DNA from: Streptomyces sindenensis
GTDB lineage: Bacteria > Actinomycetota > Actinomycetes > Streptomycetales > Streptomycetaceae
Direction of reading: 5' to 3'
Assembly (NCBI RefSeq): GCF_014649035.1
Contig: NZ_BMSG01000001.1
Span: 372,001 to 436,000, forward strand
DNA: 64,000 bases
The notes below the pieces were generated by a model. It saw only the letters and a program-made list of their open reading frames with translations, searched no databases and was not told the origin of the DNA. This document shows positions 26,071 through 34,453 of the stretch, in pieces. Position 1 is the first letter of the stretch, and the number at the start of each line of letters is the position of its first letter. Both the position numbers and the translations under genes were made by a program.

Positions 26071-27240
26071 TTACGGCACCGGCGGGCTCGGACGGTTGCC
26101 GCGCAGCCTGCGCCGGTCGTGCGCGGACTTCGGCGGGGAGTCCGCGAGCCGGATGACCTCGCCGTCCCGCCCGGCCACCACCGGCCCCTTGGAGCGGGCG
26201 GCCTTGGCGCGGTACTGGGCGGCGTCCGCGAGCCGGAACAGCCGCCGGGCCGAGCGCACCGGACCGATCGGGTCGCCGGTCGACGCGACCCCGCAGGCGA
26301 CCCCGTCACCCAGCTCGATCACCGCCGCCCGATCGCAGAGCTCCGTGGCGACCCCGACCACCGCGTCCGCCGGGGGCCCCGCCGCGAGCAGGCAGAACTC
26401 ATCGCCCCCGAGCCGGGCCGCGAGCGCCTCCGGCAGCATCGCCCCGCACAGCGACAGCACCGAGCCGAAACGTTCCAGCAGGCGGTCGCCGACGGCGTGG
26501 CCATGGGTGTCGTTCACCGCCTTGAGGCCGTTCAGGTCGCAGACGACGAGGCTGACGACCGTGTCGTCGACCCGGTGCCGCTCGACCGCCTCGTCGAGCT
26601 GGATGTCGACCGCGCGGCGGTTGGCGAGGCCCGTCAGCGGGTCGGTGAAGGCCAGCTTGCGGACCTCCTCCAGGCGTTCGGTCTGGGCGATCCCGGAGGC
26701 CACGACGGCGGCGAGCACGGTCGCGAAGTCGGCGTCGGCGCGGTCGAAGACGGGCTGACCGGCCGGTCGCGCCACATACAGCTCGCCCCACGCCCGGCCG
26801 TGCAGCACGATCGGCGCCACCACGCAGCAGCCCCGGCCGCGCCGCCGCAGCGCGGCGACCCGCTGGTGGCAGTAGGGGCGGGCGCCGCGCGCCGGACCGC
26901 CCGCGCCGGCCAGCCCGTCGGCGGTCTCCACCCAGGCGTCGGGTTCGCCGCCGCCGGCCCAGCGCTCGTGGAGGAACTCGGTGATCTCCGGGAACTCGTG
27001 GACCGGGTAGGCCTCCTCCTCGGGGAACTCCTCCTCCCCCTCGGCCCGTTGCCCCGCGTTCACCAGCACCCGCAGCCTGCCCCGGTCCCGCTCCCACACG
27101 GAGAGCGCGGCGAAACTGCCGCTCAACGCCTCACAGGCACCCAGCGCCGCCGCCCGCCACGAATCGCGCGGCGTGTAGGCCGCGGCCATGGTCTGCGCCA
27201 GCGAAACCACGGCCCGCAGCCGCTCGTCGTCACCACCCAT
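26071..27240 (-). CDS. cdgE: GAF-GGDEF diguanylate cyclase, CdgE-like
   Basis: 389 aa. A GAF-like sensor (about residues 20-190, with CCVVAPIVLHGRAWGELYVARP) precedes a GGDEF domain that starts at AFTDPLTGLANRRAVD and has the intact active site RLGGDEFCLL. The inhibitory RxxD site usually five residues before GGDEF is absent, so product inhibition is not expected. Cyclic di-GMP in Streptomyces works through BldD to hold off sporulation. The symbol is inferred from the position beside hutH and from the domain order; it should be checked. The promoter is in an AT-rich 70 bp (27241-27310), with TAGGCT at 27247-27252 on the minus strand very close to the ATG. Confidence 0.85.
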   Translation of the reverse strand: MGGDDERLRAVVSLAQTMAAAYTPRDSWRAAALGACEALSGSFAALSVWERDRGRLRVLVNAGQRAEGEEEFPEEEAYPVHEFPEITEFLHERWAGGGEPDAWVETADGLAGAGGPARGARPYCHQRVAALRRRGRGCCVVAPIVLHGRAWGELYVARPAGQPVFDRADADFATVLAAVVASGIAQTERLEEVRKLAFTDPLTGLANRRAVDIQLDEAVERHRVDDTVVSLVVCDLNGLKAVNDTHGHAVGDRLLERFGSVLSLCGAMLPEALAARLGGDEFCLLAAGPPADAVVGVATELCDRAAVIELGDGVACGVASTGDPIGPVRSARRLFRLADAAQYRAKAARSKGPVVAGRDGEVIRLADSPPKSAHDRRRLRGNRPSPPVP

Positions 27241-27342
27241 TTCTACAGCCTATGTAGATTTGCCCGCTTTTGATCAGTTTGATGTGTACCTAATGTCAAC
27301 TATGTCGCGCGGAAGATCACCCTGCGTCACGCACGGGCGTCG

Positions 27343-28155
27343 TCACTCGCCGGGCCAGTCCGGGCGACGCTTCTCGTTGAAGGCGGCCACACCCTCCGCC
27401 CGGTCGCCGGAGAAGGCCACCGACCGCCAGGCCGCGTCCTCGACCTCCAGGCCCGCGCGCAGATCGAGCCCCTGCCCCAGCCGGAGCGCCTTCTTGGCCG
27501 CACGCAGCCCGACCGGCGAGTTCGCGGCGATCCGGCCGCCCAGCGCGAGGGCCTCCTCGCGATCCCGGCCGGCCTCGACCAGCTCGTCCACCAGGCCCAG
27601 TTCGCGCGCCTCGGCGGCCTCGACGCGGCGGGCGCTGAACACCAGCTCGGCGGCGCGGGCCCCGCCCACCCGGCGCGGCAGCAACTGCGTACCGCCGCCG
27701 CCCGGGATGACGCCCACGGACACCTCGGGGAGCCCGACCACGGCCGTGGTGTCGGCGACGATCACATCGCAGGCGAGGGCGAGTTCGAAGCCGCCGCCGA
27801 GGGCGAATCCGTGCACGGCGGCGATCACCGGCATCGGCAGCTCCAGCACCCCGGTGTAGGCGGCGCGGGCGGTGGGCCGCTGGCGGACGAGGTCGGCGTC
27901 GGAGAAGGAGTTGCGCTCCTTGAGGTCCGCGCCCACGCAGAAGGCCCGCTCATGGCTGGAGGTCAGGACGGTGGCCCGGACGTCCCGGTCGGCGCCCAGC
28001 GCCTCGCAGGCGGCGGCGATCGAGCGGGCCATGCCGGTGGAGACGGCGTTCATGGCCTTGGGGCGGTCGAGGACCAGCTCGGCGACATGGTCCTGCCCCT
28101 CGTGCCGCCGTACGACGACGAACTCCCCGAACCGCTGCTCGGACGTGACGGTCAT
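27343..28155 (-). CDS. Enoyl-CoA hydratase/isomerase
   Basis: 270 aa crotonase-fold protein. CoA-binding and oxyanion motifs: AFCVGADLKE and GFALGGGFELALACD. The catalytic glutamates of the hydratase are in GGGFELALACD (about residue 120) and LPEVSVGVIPGGGGTQ (about 140), both present, so true hydratase activity is plausible. It acts in beta-oxidation of acyl-CoA. It has its own promoter region with a perfect palindrome (28187-28198). It may also belong to branched-chain acid use, given the propionyl-CoA carboxylase genes near by. Confidence 0.9.
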   Translation of the reverse strand: MTVTSEQRFGEFVVVRRHEGQDHVAELVLDRPKAMNAVSTGMARSIAAACEALGADRDVRATVLTSSHERAFCVGADLKERNSFSDADLVRQRPTARAAYTGVLELPMPVIAAVHGFALGGGFELALACDVIVADTTAVVGLPEVSVGVIPGGGGTQLLPRRVGGARAAELVFSARRVEAAEARELGLVDELVEAGRDREEALALGGRIAANSPVGLRAAKKALRLGQGLDLRAGLEVEDAAWRSVAFSGDRAEGVAAFNEKRRPDWPGE

Positions 28156-28186
28156 GGCTGCACCCCTGTCGGTCGACTGCGCCCGT

Positions 28187-28198
28187 TAACGAGCGTTA
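28187..28198. promoter_or_regulatory. Palindrome TAACGAGCGTTA, TetR/FadR-like operator
   Basis: The perfect inverted repeat TAACG-AG-CGTTA lies 32-43 bp upstream of the hydratase ATG (28155) and just downstream of a consensus -10 (TAGGAT on the minus strand, 28209-28214). This fits the AACGNNCGTT core used by TetR-type acyl-CoA regulators such as PaaR and FadR. Bound repressor here would block transcription. Confidence 0.55.
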
Positions 28199-28267
28199 TC
28201 CGCCAGGAATCCTAGACAGGGCGACCGCCGGACCGACAGGGCGATCGGGAAGCGCGGGCGCAACGGC

Positions 28268-29467
28268 TCAGGAGCCCGGCTTCCCGCGCCGGGCCAGCAG
28301 CCACGGTTCCACCACGCCGAGCCCGCGCACCGGGCGCTGCCACATCGGCTGGAGCCCGAAGCGGTAGGTCGGCAGGGGCGGCTCGTCGTCGGGCTCGCGG
28401 CCCTCCTTCTCGGCGAGCCGGGCCCGTTCGGCGGCGGCCGCGACGGCTTCGGCGGCCTGCGCCTCGGACTCGGGGGCGTCGCCGTGGCGGACCAGCTCCT
28501 TGGCGAACGCCCCGTCGACCAGGACGGCGTCCTTCGGAGCTATCGAGGTGAGCCGGCTGGCGAGGTTCACCGTGGTGCCGAAGACGTCGCCCATCCGGGT
28601 GGTGACCGTGCCGAAGGCGATGCCGACGCGCAGGGCGGGCATCGTCTCGTCCTGGGACATCGCCTCGATCAGCCGGAGCGCTATCTCGGCGGCCGTGCCC
28701 GCGTCGTCGGCGGCGAAGAGCACCTCGTCGCCGAGGGTCTTGATGAGCCGGCCGCCGTGCGCGGCGACCAGGTCGGCGGCGGTCGTCTCGAAGGACTCGA
28801 CCAGCTCGCCGAGCTCCTCCTCCTCCAGCCGCCGGGTCAGCCGGGTGAAGCCGACCAGGTCCGCGAAGCCGACCGCGAGCCGCCGGTCCACCATCTCCTC
28901 GTCGTCCGCCGCCTGCACGACCCGGCCGGTGGCGGCGGCCAGCTGGCGCCGCCACACGTAGACGAGAAATTCCTGGAGCTCCGGGAGCAACAGCTCGACC
29001 AGCGGATACGTGACCTCGGTGCGGGTCATGCCGGGCTCGGGCGGCTCGGTCAGCCCCTCCAGGAACGAGTCGATCTGCCATTCGGCCAGCCGGGCGGTGG
29101 TCTGCCCGGTGGAGCGGGCGACCTGGATCGCCATCGGCTCGCTGAGCAGCCCCGCCTCGACGAGACCGGCGAGCCGCCGCAGGGCGAGGACGTCGGCCTC
29201 GGTGAGCGCCTTGGCCTGGCCGATGTCGGCGAAGCCCATGGCCCGCCAGAACCGGGAGGCCAGGTCCATCGAGACCCCGGCGGTGCGGGCCGCCTGGAAG
29301 GGCGTGTAGCGCCGGTCGGCCCCCAGGATCAGCGCTTCGAGGCGGATGGCGAGGGGGTCGTCGGTCGGTTCCACCGTGTGGTCGACCTCGTGGTGGGGTG
29401 TGGCGTGGACCGAGGAGTCCGCCCCGGGCTCCTCACCCGCGCCGGACGACGTGTCGCCGACGGTCAC
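28268..29467 (-). CDS. cya: Class III adenylate cyclase
   Basis: 399 aa from the GTG at 29467 with AGGAGG 6 bp upstream. An N-terminal helical domain (about residues 40-190, beginning with a MerR-like or adenylate-cyclase-associated helical region AIRLEALILGADRRYTPFQA) precedes the cyclase domain from about 215. Metal-binding aspartates are in VGFADLVGFT and LIKTLGDEVLFA, and the transition-state residues are in MGDVFGTTVNLASRLTS. It makes cAMP, which in S. coelicolor is needed for spore germination. The residues around the purine pocket (K in LIKTLGDE) favour ATP. The C-terminal 70 residues form an Ala/Glu-rich extension. Confidence 0.93.
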   Translation of the reverse strand: MTVGDTSSGAGEEPGADSSVHATPHHEVDHTVEPTDDPLAIRLEALILGADRRYTPFQAARTAGVSMDLASRFWRAMGFADIGQAKALTEADVLALRRLAGLVEAGLLSEPMAIQVARSTGQTTARLAEWQIDSFLEGLTEPPEPGMTRTEVTYPLVELLLPELQEFLVYVWRRQLAAATGRVVQAADDEEMVDRRLAVGFADLVGFTRLTRRLEEEELGELVESFETTAADLVAAHGGRLIKTLGDEVLFAADDAGTAAEIALRLIEAMSQDETMPALRVGIAFGTVTTRMGDVFGTTVNLASRLTSIAPKDAVLVDGAFAKELVRHGDAPESEAQAAEAVAAAAERARLAEKEGREPDDEPPLPTYRFGLQPMWQRPVRGLGVVEPWLLARRGKPGS

Positions 29468-29737
29468 CAGCCGCCTCCTGCCCGTTCCCTGCGCACTGCC
29501 TGCCGATCTGTCGCTGATCGTCCCAGCAGTGATCTGTCGCTGGACCGCCTCAACAATACGGCAGGTGTGCTCTGGCTCACGTCCTTGGTTGCCCGTCCTC
29601 GGTGCGTCGCGCGTGACATCCCGGGTGTACGCGCTCTCACGTCCGTACGCCATCGGGGGCGGCGGCCGTCTCGGCCGGTACGCCGTCACCTGGCGGCTGC
29701 CGCCGCGCGTCCGTACGCCGTCGGGGCCGGGGCCGCC

Positions 29738-30607
29738 TCAGGTCAGGCCGCCCGCCGCGCCGCGCAGGTGGACGATGTCCCCGGCGGACACCGGCCGCTG
29801 GAGCCCGTCCTCGGTGGAGAGGATCAGCCGGCCGTCCCCGTCGATCGCGACCGCCTCGCCGACCAGGGACGCGCCTCCCGGCAGCTCGGCCCGTACCGTC
29901 CGGTCGAGCGTCGCGCAGCCCGCCGCGTAGGCGGCCTGGAGGCCGCTGGCGGCCGCGTCGCCGTCGGCCGCCCGCCACGCGCCGTACCAGTGCTCCATCG
30001 AGCGCAGCACGGCCCGCAGCAGGGTCTCGCGGTCGGTGGAGACCGCCCCGGCGAGGGCGAGGGAGCCCGCGGTCGGGGCGGGCAGCTCGTCGGCGCGCAG
30101 GGAGACGTTGATGCCGAGGCCCACGACGATGCCGTCGCCGGCGAACTCGCCGAGGATGCCGCCGGTCTTGCGCTCTCCCCCCTCCACCGGGACGAGGAGG
30201 TCGTTGGGCCACTTCAGCGACATGTCGACACCGGCCGACTTGGCGAGCCCGGTCGCGGCGGCGACCCCGGCCAGCAGCGGCACCCATCCCCACCGCTCCA
30301 CCGGGATGCCGCCCGGCTCCAGGTAGACCGAGAAGAACAGTCCGGAGCGGGGCGGCGCGGTCCAGCTCCGCTCCAGCCGTCCGCGCCCCGCGGTCTGCTC
30401 CTCGGCGACCAGCACCGTGCCCTCGGCCGCCGCCCCGGCACGGGCCCGCTCGGCGAGGTCGGTGTTGGTGGATCCGGTGGACTCCACGACCTCCAGCGAC
30501 GTCCACAGCGAGTCCGGCCGCAGCAGCCCGCGGCGCAGCGCGGTCGCGTTGAGAGGGGGCCGGTCGAGATCCGACCAGCGGTTGTGTGACGCATCCGGTG
30601 GTGTCAT
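29738..30607 (-). CDS. birA: Biotin-[acetyl-CoA-carboxylase] ligase BirA
   Basis: 289 aa from the ATG at 30607; upstream sequence belongs to the pccB promoter. Motifs ESTGSTNTDL, the biotinyl-AMP loop GRGRLERSW, and LKWPNDLL with the catalytic lysine are intact, followed by the C-terminal domain (ELPGGASLVGEAVAIDGDG). It lacks the N-terminal DNA-binding domain of E. coli BirA, so it is a pure ligase. It attaches biotin to the carboxylase carrier, here AccA Lys549, and lies divergent from pccB, an obvious functional link. Confidence 0.95.
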   Translation of the reverse strand: MTPPDASHNRWSDLDRPPLNATALRRGLLRPDSLWTSLEVVESTGSTNTDLAERARAGAAAEGTVLVAEEQTAGRGRLERSWTAPPRSGLFFSVYLEPGGIPVERWGWVPLLAGVAAATGLAKSAGVDMSLKWPNDLLVPVEGGERKTGGILGEFAGDGIVVGLGINVSLRADELPAPTAGSLALAGAVSTDRETLLRAVLRSMEHWYGAWRAADGDAAASGLQAAYAAGCATLDRTVRAELPGGASLVGEAVAIDGDGRLILSTEDGLQRPVSAGDIVHLRGAAGGLT

Positions 30608-30860
30608 GCAACCCAGCCTAGGTGTGGCAAAGGACGCACTGCCTTTCCGGAGACGCGCCGATACCCTACGAGGCAGTAACCGCAGAGTTACGAACAGAGC
30701 GCCAGAGCAGAGCCGTACAAGCAGCCGTAACAAGCACCAGAGCGGAACCCCAGGATCCGCGTGACGAGTCAGTAGCCGCAGAGCCGGACGGACGACCGCC
30801 GGTCCCCCCGTGACCACCATCCGGTCGTCGTCCCCGTGACCAGGCAGGGAGCCTCCCCCG

Positions 30861-32441
30861 ATGTCCGAGCCGCAAAGCGACATCCACACCACCGCCGGCA
30901 AGCTCGCGGACCTGACGCGCCGCATCGACGAAGCGACGCACGCCGGTTCGGCCCGCGCGGTCGAGAAGCAGCACGCCAAGGGCAAGCTGACGGCCCGTGA
31001 GCGGGTCGAGCTGCTCCTGGACGAGGGCTCCTTCGTGGAGCTCGACGAGTTCGCCCGGCACCGCTCCACCAACTTCGGCATCGAGAAGAACCGCCCGTAC
31101 GGGGACGGTGTCGTCACCGGTTACGGCACGGTCGACGGCCGCCCGGTCTGCGTGTACTCGCAGGACTTCACGATCTTCGGCGGCTCGCTCGGCGAGGTCT
31201 ACGGCGAGAAGATCGTCAAGGTCATGGACTTCGCGCTGAAGACCGGCTGCCCGGTCATCGGCATCAACGACGGCGGCGGCGCGCGCATCCAGGAGGGTGT
31301 GGTCGCCCTCGGCCTGTTCGCCGAGATCTTCCGCCGCAACGTGCACGCCTCCGGGGTGATCCCGCAGATCTCGCTGATCGTCGGCCCGTGCGCGGGCGGC
31401 GCGGTCTACTCCCCCGCGATCACCGACTTCACGGTGATGGTCGACCAGACCTCGCACATGTTCATCACCGGCCCCGACGTCATCAAGACGGTCACCGGTG
31501 AGGACGTCGGCTTCGAGGAGCTGGGCGGCGCCCGTACGCACAACACCACCTCCGGGGTGGCGCACCACATGGCGGGCGACGAGAAGGACGCCATCGAGTA
31601 CGTCAAGTCCCTGCTCTCCTACCTGCCGTCGAACAACCTCTCCGAGGCTCCGGCCTTCCCGGAGGAGGCGGACCTCGCCGTCACCGACGAGGACCGCGAG
31701 CTGGACACGCTGATCCCGGACTCGGCGAACCAGCCGTACGACATGCACTCCGCGATCGAGCACGTCCTGGACGACGCCGAATTCCTGGAGACCCAGGCCC
31801 TGTTCGCGCCGAACATCATCACCGGCTTCGGCCGCGTCGAGGGCCACCCGGTCGGGATCGTCGCCAACCAGCCGATGCAGTTCGCCGGCTGCCTGGACAT
31901 CGACGCGAGCGAGAAGGCGGCCCGCTTCGTCCGCACCTGCGACGCGTTCAACGTGCCCGTCATCACCTTCGTGGACGTGCCGGGCTTCCTGCCGGGCGTG
32001 GACCAGGAGTACGGAGGCATCATCCGGCGCGGCGCGAAGCTGATCTACGCCTACGCGGAGGCGACGGTCCCGCTGATCACGGTCATCACCCGCAAGGCCT
32101 TCGGCGGCGCGTACGACGTCATGGGCTCCAAGCACCTGGGCGCCGACCTCAACCTCGCCTGGCCGACCGCGCAGGTCGCCGTCATGGGCGCGCAGGGCGC
32201 GGTGAACATCCTGCACCGGCGCACCATCGCCGCCGCCGAGGACCCGGACGCGACCCGCGCCGAGCTGATGGCGGACTACGAGGACACGCTGCTCAACCCG
32301 TACGTGGCGGCCGAACGCGGCTACGTCGACGCGGTGATCATGCCGTCCGACACCCGGGCCCACATCGTCAAGGGCCTGCGTCAACTCCGTACGAAGCGGG
32401 AATCCCTGCCTCCGAAGAAGCACGGCAACATCCCGCTGTAG
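30861..32441 (+). CDS. pccB: Propionyl-CoA carboxylase beta subunit (carboxyltransferase)
   Basis: 526 aa, typical. Carboxyl- and acyl-CoA-binding glycine-rich sites [13 protein letters not shown] and [12 protein letters not shown] form the first oxyanion hole, [12 protein letters not shown] the second. Asp419 in AYDVM is at the position (Asp422 of the S. coelicolor protein) that gives preference for propionyl-CoA; acetyl/butyryl enzymes often have Ile there. It moves the carboxyl group from carboxybiotin to propionyl-CoA, making methylmalonyl-CoA for central metabolism and polyketides. The epsilon subunit gene follows 42 bp on. The 253-bp upstream gap to birA carries the promoters. Confidence 0.95.
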   Translation: MSEPQSDIHTTAGKLADLTRRIDEATHAGSARAVEKQHAKGKLTARERVELLLDEGSFVELDEFARHRSTNFGIEKNRPYGDGVVTGYGTVDGRPVCVYSQDFTIFGGSLGEVYGEKIVKVMDFALKTGCPVIGINDGGGARIQEGVVALGLFAEIFRRNVHASGVIPQISLIVGPCAGGAVYSPAITDFTVMVDQTSHMFITGPDVIKTVTGEDVGFEELGGARTHNTTSGVAHHMAGDEKDAIEYVKSLLSYLPSNNLSEAPAFPEEADLAVTDEDRELDTLIPDSANQPYDMHSAIEHVLDDAEFLETQALFAPNIITGFGRVEGHPVGIVANQPMQFAGCLDIDASEKAARFVRTCDAFNVPVITFVDVPGFLPGVDQEYGGIIRRGAKLIYAYAEATVPLITVITRKAFGGAYDVMGSKHLGADLNLAWPTAQVAVMGAQGAVNILHRRTIAAAEDPDATRAELMADYEDTLLNPYVAAERGYVDAVIMPSDTRAHIVKGLRQLRTKRESLPPKKHGNIPL

Positions 32442-32483
32442 CCGTCGGCCCACCCGCTCGCCCGCTCACAGAGAGGTCTGCCC

Positions 32484-32690
32484 ATGATCAAGGTCGTACG
32501 GGGCAACCCCACCCCCGAGGAGCTGGCCGCCGCCGTGGCGGTGGTCCAGGCGCGTGCCGCGGCCGCCGCCGCCGTGTCCTCCGGTGCGCCGCTGCCGCCC
32601 GAGCAGTGGTCCGACCCGGGCCGTATCGCCCGCACCGGCCGCCCGCGGCCCGGGCCGCGGGCCTGGGCCCGGACGTACTGGCCGGCCTGA
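32484..32690 (+). CDS. pccE: Acyl-CoA carboxylase epsilon subunit
   Basis: 68 aa, with the family pattern IKVVRGNPTPEELAAAVAVV at the start and ending in RTYWP-like residues (ARTYWPA). It binds the beta hexamer and raises activity in Streptomyces and Mycobacterium acyl-CoA carboxylases. It is 42 bp after pccB with a GAGAGG ribosome site, so it is in the same transcript. Confidence 0.92.
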   Translation: MIKVVRGNPTPEELAAAVAVVQARAAAAAAVSSGAPLPPEQWSDPGRIARTGRPRPGPRAWARTYWPA

Positions 32691-32734
32691 GACCCGCCGG
32701 AGGGTCCGAGCCGGAACCGGGTGCCGCCGCCTCT

Positions 32735-32750
32735 TGAGTACCCGTACTCA
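32735..32750. promoter_or_regulatory. Palindrome TGAGTAC-CC-GTACTCA
   Basis: Two perfect 7-bp arms around CC, starting 51 bp upstream of the 42-aa membrane protein gene. The flanks (CCGCCGCCTCT... ...GGCGCGGCGG) can extend it into a larger hairpin, so it could be the pcc operon terminator, an operator, or both. Confidence 0.5.
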
Positions 32751-32785
32751 GGCGCGGCGGCGCCCGGCGCAGCAGGATCGGAACC

Positions 32786-32914
32786 ATGCTGTGGTCCGAC
32801 CCCGAGAACAAGCCGCCGAAGGAACTGCGCGACGCCCAGGCGATGATGCGCAGAGCCGGCGTGCTGCTGGCACTGGCGATGCTGCTGGCGATGTTCGTGC
32901 TCGGCATCCGCTGA
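32786..32914 (+). CDS. 42-residue single-pass membrane protein
   Basis: A short frame ATG 32786 to TGA 32914. A charged amphipathic start (SDPENKPPKELRDAQAMMRR) is followed by one membrane helix (AGVLLALAMLLAMFVLGI) and stops there. Third positions are almost all G/C. An AGGA lies about 9 bp upstream. The pattern, a short helix of charge then a terminal transmembrane segment, is like other conserved Streptomyces mini-proteins. Function unknown. Confidence 0.65.
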   Translation: MLWSDPENKPPKELRDAQAMMRRAGVLLALAMLLAMFVLGIR

Positions 32915-33010
32915 CCCCGGCCTCCGCTGACGGCATCCGCTGCCCCCGGCATCCGCTGACCCCAGCGTCCGCTGACCCCGGCGTCCCAGGATCCCCGCCT
33001 CCGGCATCCG
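32896..33010. repeat. Degenerate tandem repeats of GGCATCCGCTGACCCC
   Basis: About six imperfect units of 12-17 bp (GGCATCCGCTGACCCC, GGCCTCCGCTGAC, GGCATCCGCTGCCCCC, AGCGTCCGCTGACCCC, GGCGTCC...) start in the last codons of the 42-aa gene, whose own stop is in the first unit, and run toward maf. Confidence 0.7.
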
Positions 33011-33082
33011 CCGCGTACTCGGCTTCCCGCCGATCCGGCCTCCGCCGCCCCGGGGCCCGGTGGCCCTTCTACGATGGCGTGC

Positions 33083-33685
33083 ATGACTGATCAGCGCCGT
33101 CTCGTGCTCGCCTCCGCCTCCCCCGCCCGTCTCGGTCTGCTGCGCCAGGCCGGTTTCGCCCCCGAGGTGATCGTCAGCGGGGTGGACGAGGACGCGCTGA
33201 GCGCCCCGACCCCCGCCGAGCTGGCGCTCGTCCTGGCCCGGGCCAAGGCGGCGGCGGTCGCGGAGCGCCCCGAGGCGGCGGGCGCCCTGGTCATCGGCTG
33301 CGACTCGGTGCTGGAGCTGGACGGCGAGGCGCTCGGCAAGCCCGCCGACGCCGAGGAGGCCACCGCCCGCTGGAAGTCGATGCGCGGCCGGGCGGGCGTC
33401 CTGCGGACCGGGCACAGCGTGATCGACACCGCCTCGGGCCGTACGGCGTCGGCGACGGCGTCCACGGTCGTACGGTTCGGCGAGCCCAGCGACGCCGAGG
33501 TCGCGGCCTATGTGGCCTCGGGCGAACCACTGCACGTGGCGGGGGCGTTCACGCTGGACGGCAGGTCGGCCCCGTTCGTCGACGCGATCGAGGGCGACCA
33601 CGGCAATGTCATCGGCCTCTCGCTGCCGCTGCTGCGCGGGCTGCTGGGCGAGCTGGACGTGTCGGTCACGGAGCTGTGGGTGTGA
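33083..33685 (+). CDS. maf: Maf family nucleotide pyrophosphatase
   Basis: 200 aa. The Maf pattern is complete: [17 protein letters not shown] with the conserved [59 protein letters not shown]. It hydrolyses non-canonical or damaged nucleoside triphosphates to monophosphates. In E. coli-type classification the residues WKSMRG are nearer the YceF/mixed group than the dTTP/UTP YhdE type; exact substrate uncertain. The ATG at 33083 is favoured over 33074. The 3' end overlaps the convergent membrane protein gene by 20 bp. Confidence 0.93.
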   Translation: MTDQRRLVLASASPARLGLLRQAGFAPEVIVSGVDEDALSAPTPAELALVLARAKAAAVAERPEAAGALVIGCDSVLELDGEALGKPADAEEATARWKSMRGRAGVLRTGHSVIDTASGRTASATASTVVRFGEPSDAEVAAYVASGEPLHVAGAFTLDGRSAPFVDAIEGDHGNVIGLSLPLLRGLLGELDVSVTELWV

Positions 33686-34100
33686 GTCCGGGCGGCTGGG
33701 CCTGAGGCCGGACCTCGGGCCCGTACGACAGCAGGGTGAGCACCAGCAGGGCCAGCACCACCATCATGAACGCGAAGGCGGCCCAGCCGACCAGACCGAC
33801 GGTGACCGCGCCGAGGACGCCGTGCACGACCGCGCAGCCGATCAGGACGATGCGTCCGGCGCGTCCGGGTGCGCGGTCGCGTATCCCGGCGATCAGCGCT
33901 GTCAGCCCGCACAGCACCAGCAGCAGCCCGGAGACACCGCCCATCACCCAGGTCCCGGCGGACATGGCGGCCGGGTCCATTCCGGCCAGCGACATGTTCT
34001 GGTTCTCGGCGACCGTGGCCAGGACGGCGTTGATGAGCACGATGCCCACCGCCTCCCCGAACAGCACGAGCGCGGTCACGATCGCCACCGGTCTGCGCAT
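33666..34100 (-). CDS. Four-helix membrane protein
   Basis: 144 aa with four predicted membrane helices: [60 protein letters not shown] and [20 protein letters not shown], plus a short Pro-rich tail. Between helices 1 and 2 is an outside loop with [15 protein letters not shown]. No known domain. The partial overlap with maf is convergent. It seems conserved next to maf in Streptomyces. Confidence 0.8.
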   Translation of the reverse strand: MRRPVAIVTALVLFGEAVGIVLINAVLATVAENQNMSLAGMDPAAMSAGTWVMGGVSGLLLVLCGLTALIAGIRDRAPGRAGRIVLIGCAVVHGVLGAVTVGLVGWAAFAFMMVVLALLVLTLLSYGPEVRPQAQPPGLTPTAP

Positions 34101-34453
34101 CAGCGTCCCACCCCTGTTACCTCTGGTACGTGCGTAGCGCGGACGCTACTCGCGGGTATTCCTCGGGACAAGGGGTTGGACGGGCCCGGACGCCGGGCAA
34201 AGAATCACCTCACCGTTCGTAGGGAGTCCACAAAGAAACGCCGTACGGCCTTGACTGCCATGACAGAGACCTGGACCACACCGACTCGTTACTGTGCGGT
34301 TGAGGATCCCGGCGTACCGTGGTGCCACAAGGGATTTCACTACTGGGGCAAGCCTCAAATCACACTCCGTGTGGGCAAGCTCACCATTGGGGACAGGTCG
34401 TACGACCGTGTCGGTAGTCCCTAAACTCAGCTTGTTTCGAGGAGGGAGTCATC
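34101..34453. other. Long leader region of accA, no supported gene
   Basis: 353 bp with lower GC than the surroundings. It contains a possible -35 TTGACT (34251-34256) but no clear -10. A 54-codon open frame from ATG 34260 has ordinary, not G/C-biased third positions and no ribosome site, so it is not called. The region probably holds the accA promoter and a long untranslated leader; the conserved look of the lower-GC part suggests regulation. Confidence 0.4.

Noticed and set aside
34260..34424. 54-codon frame upstream of accA
   Set aside because: Third positions are not G/C-biased and no ribosome site precedes it; likely leader RNA.
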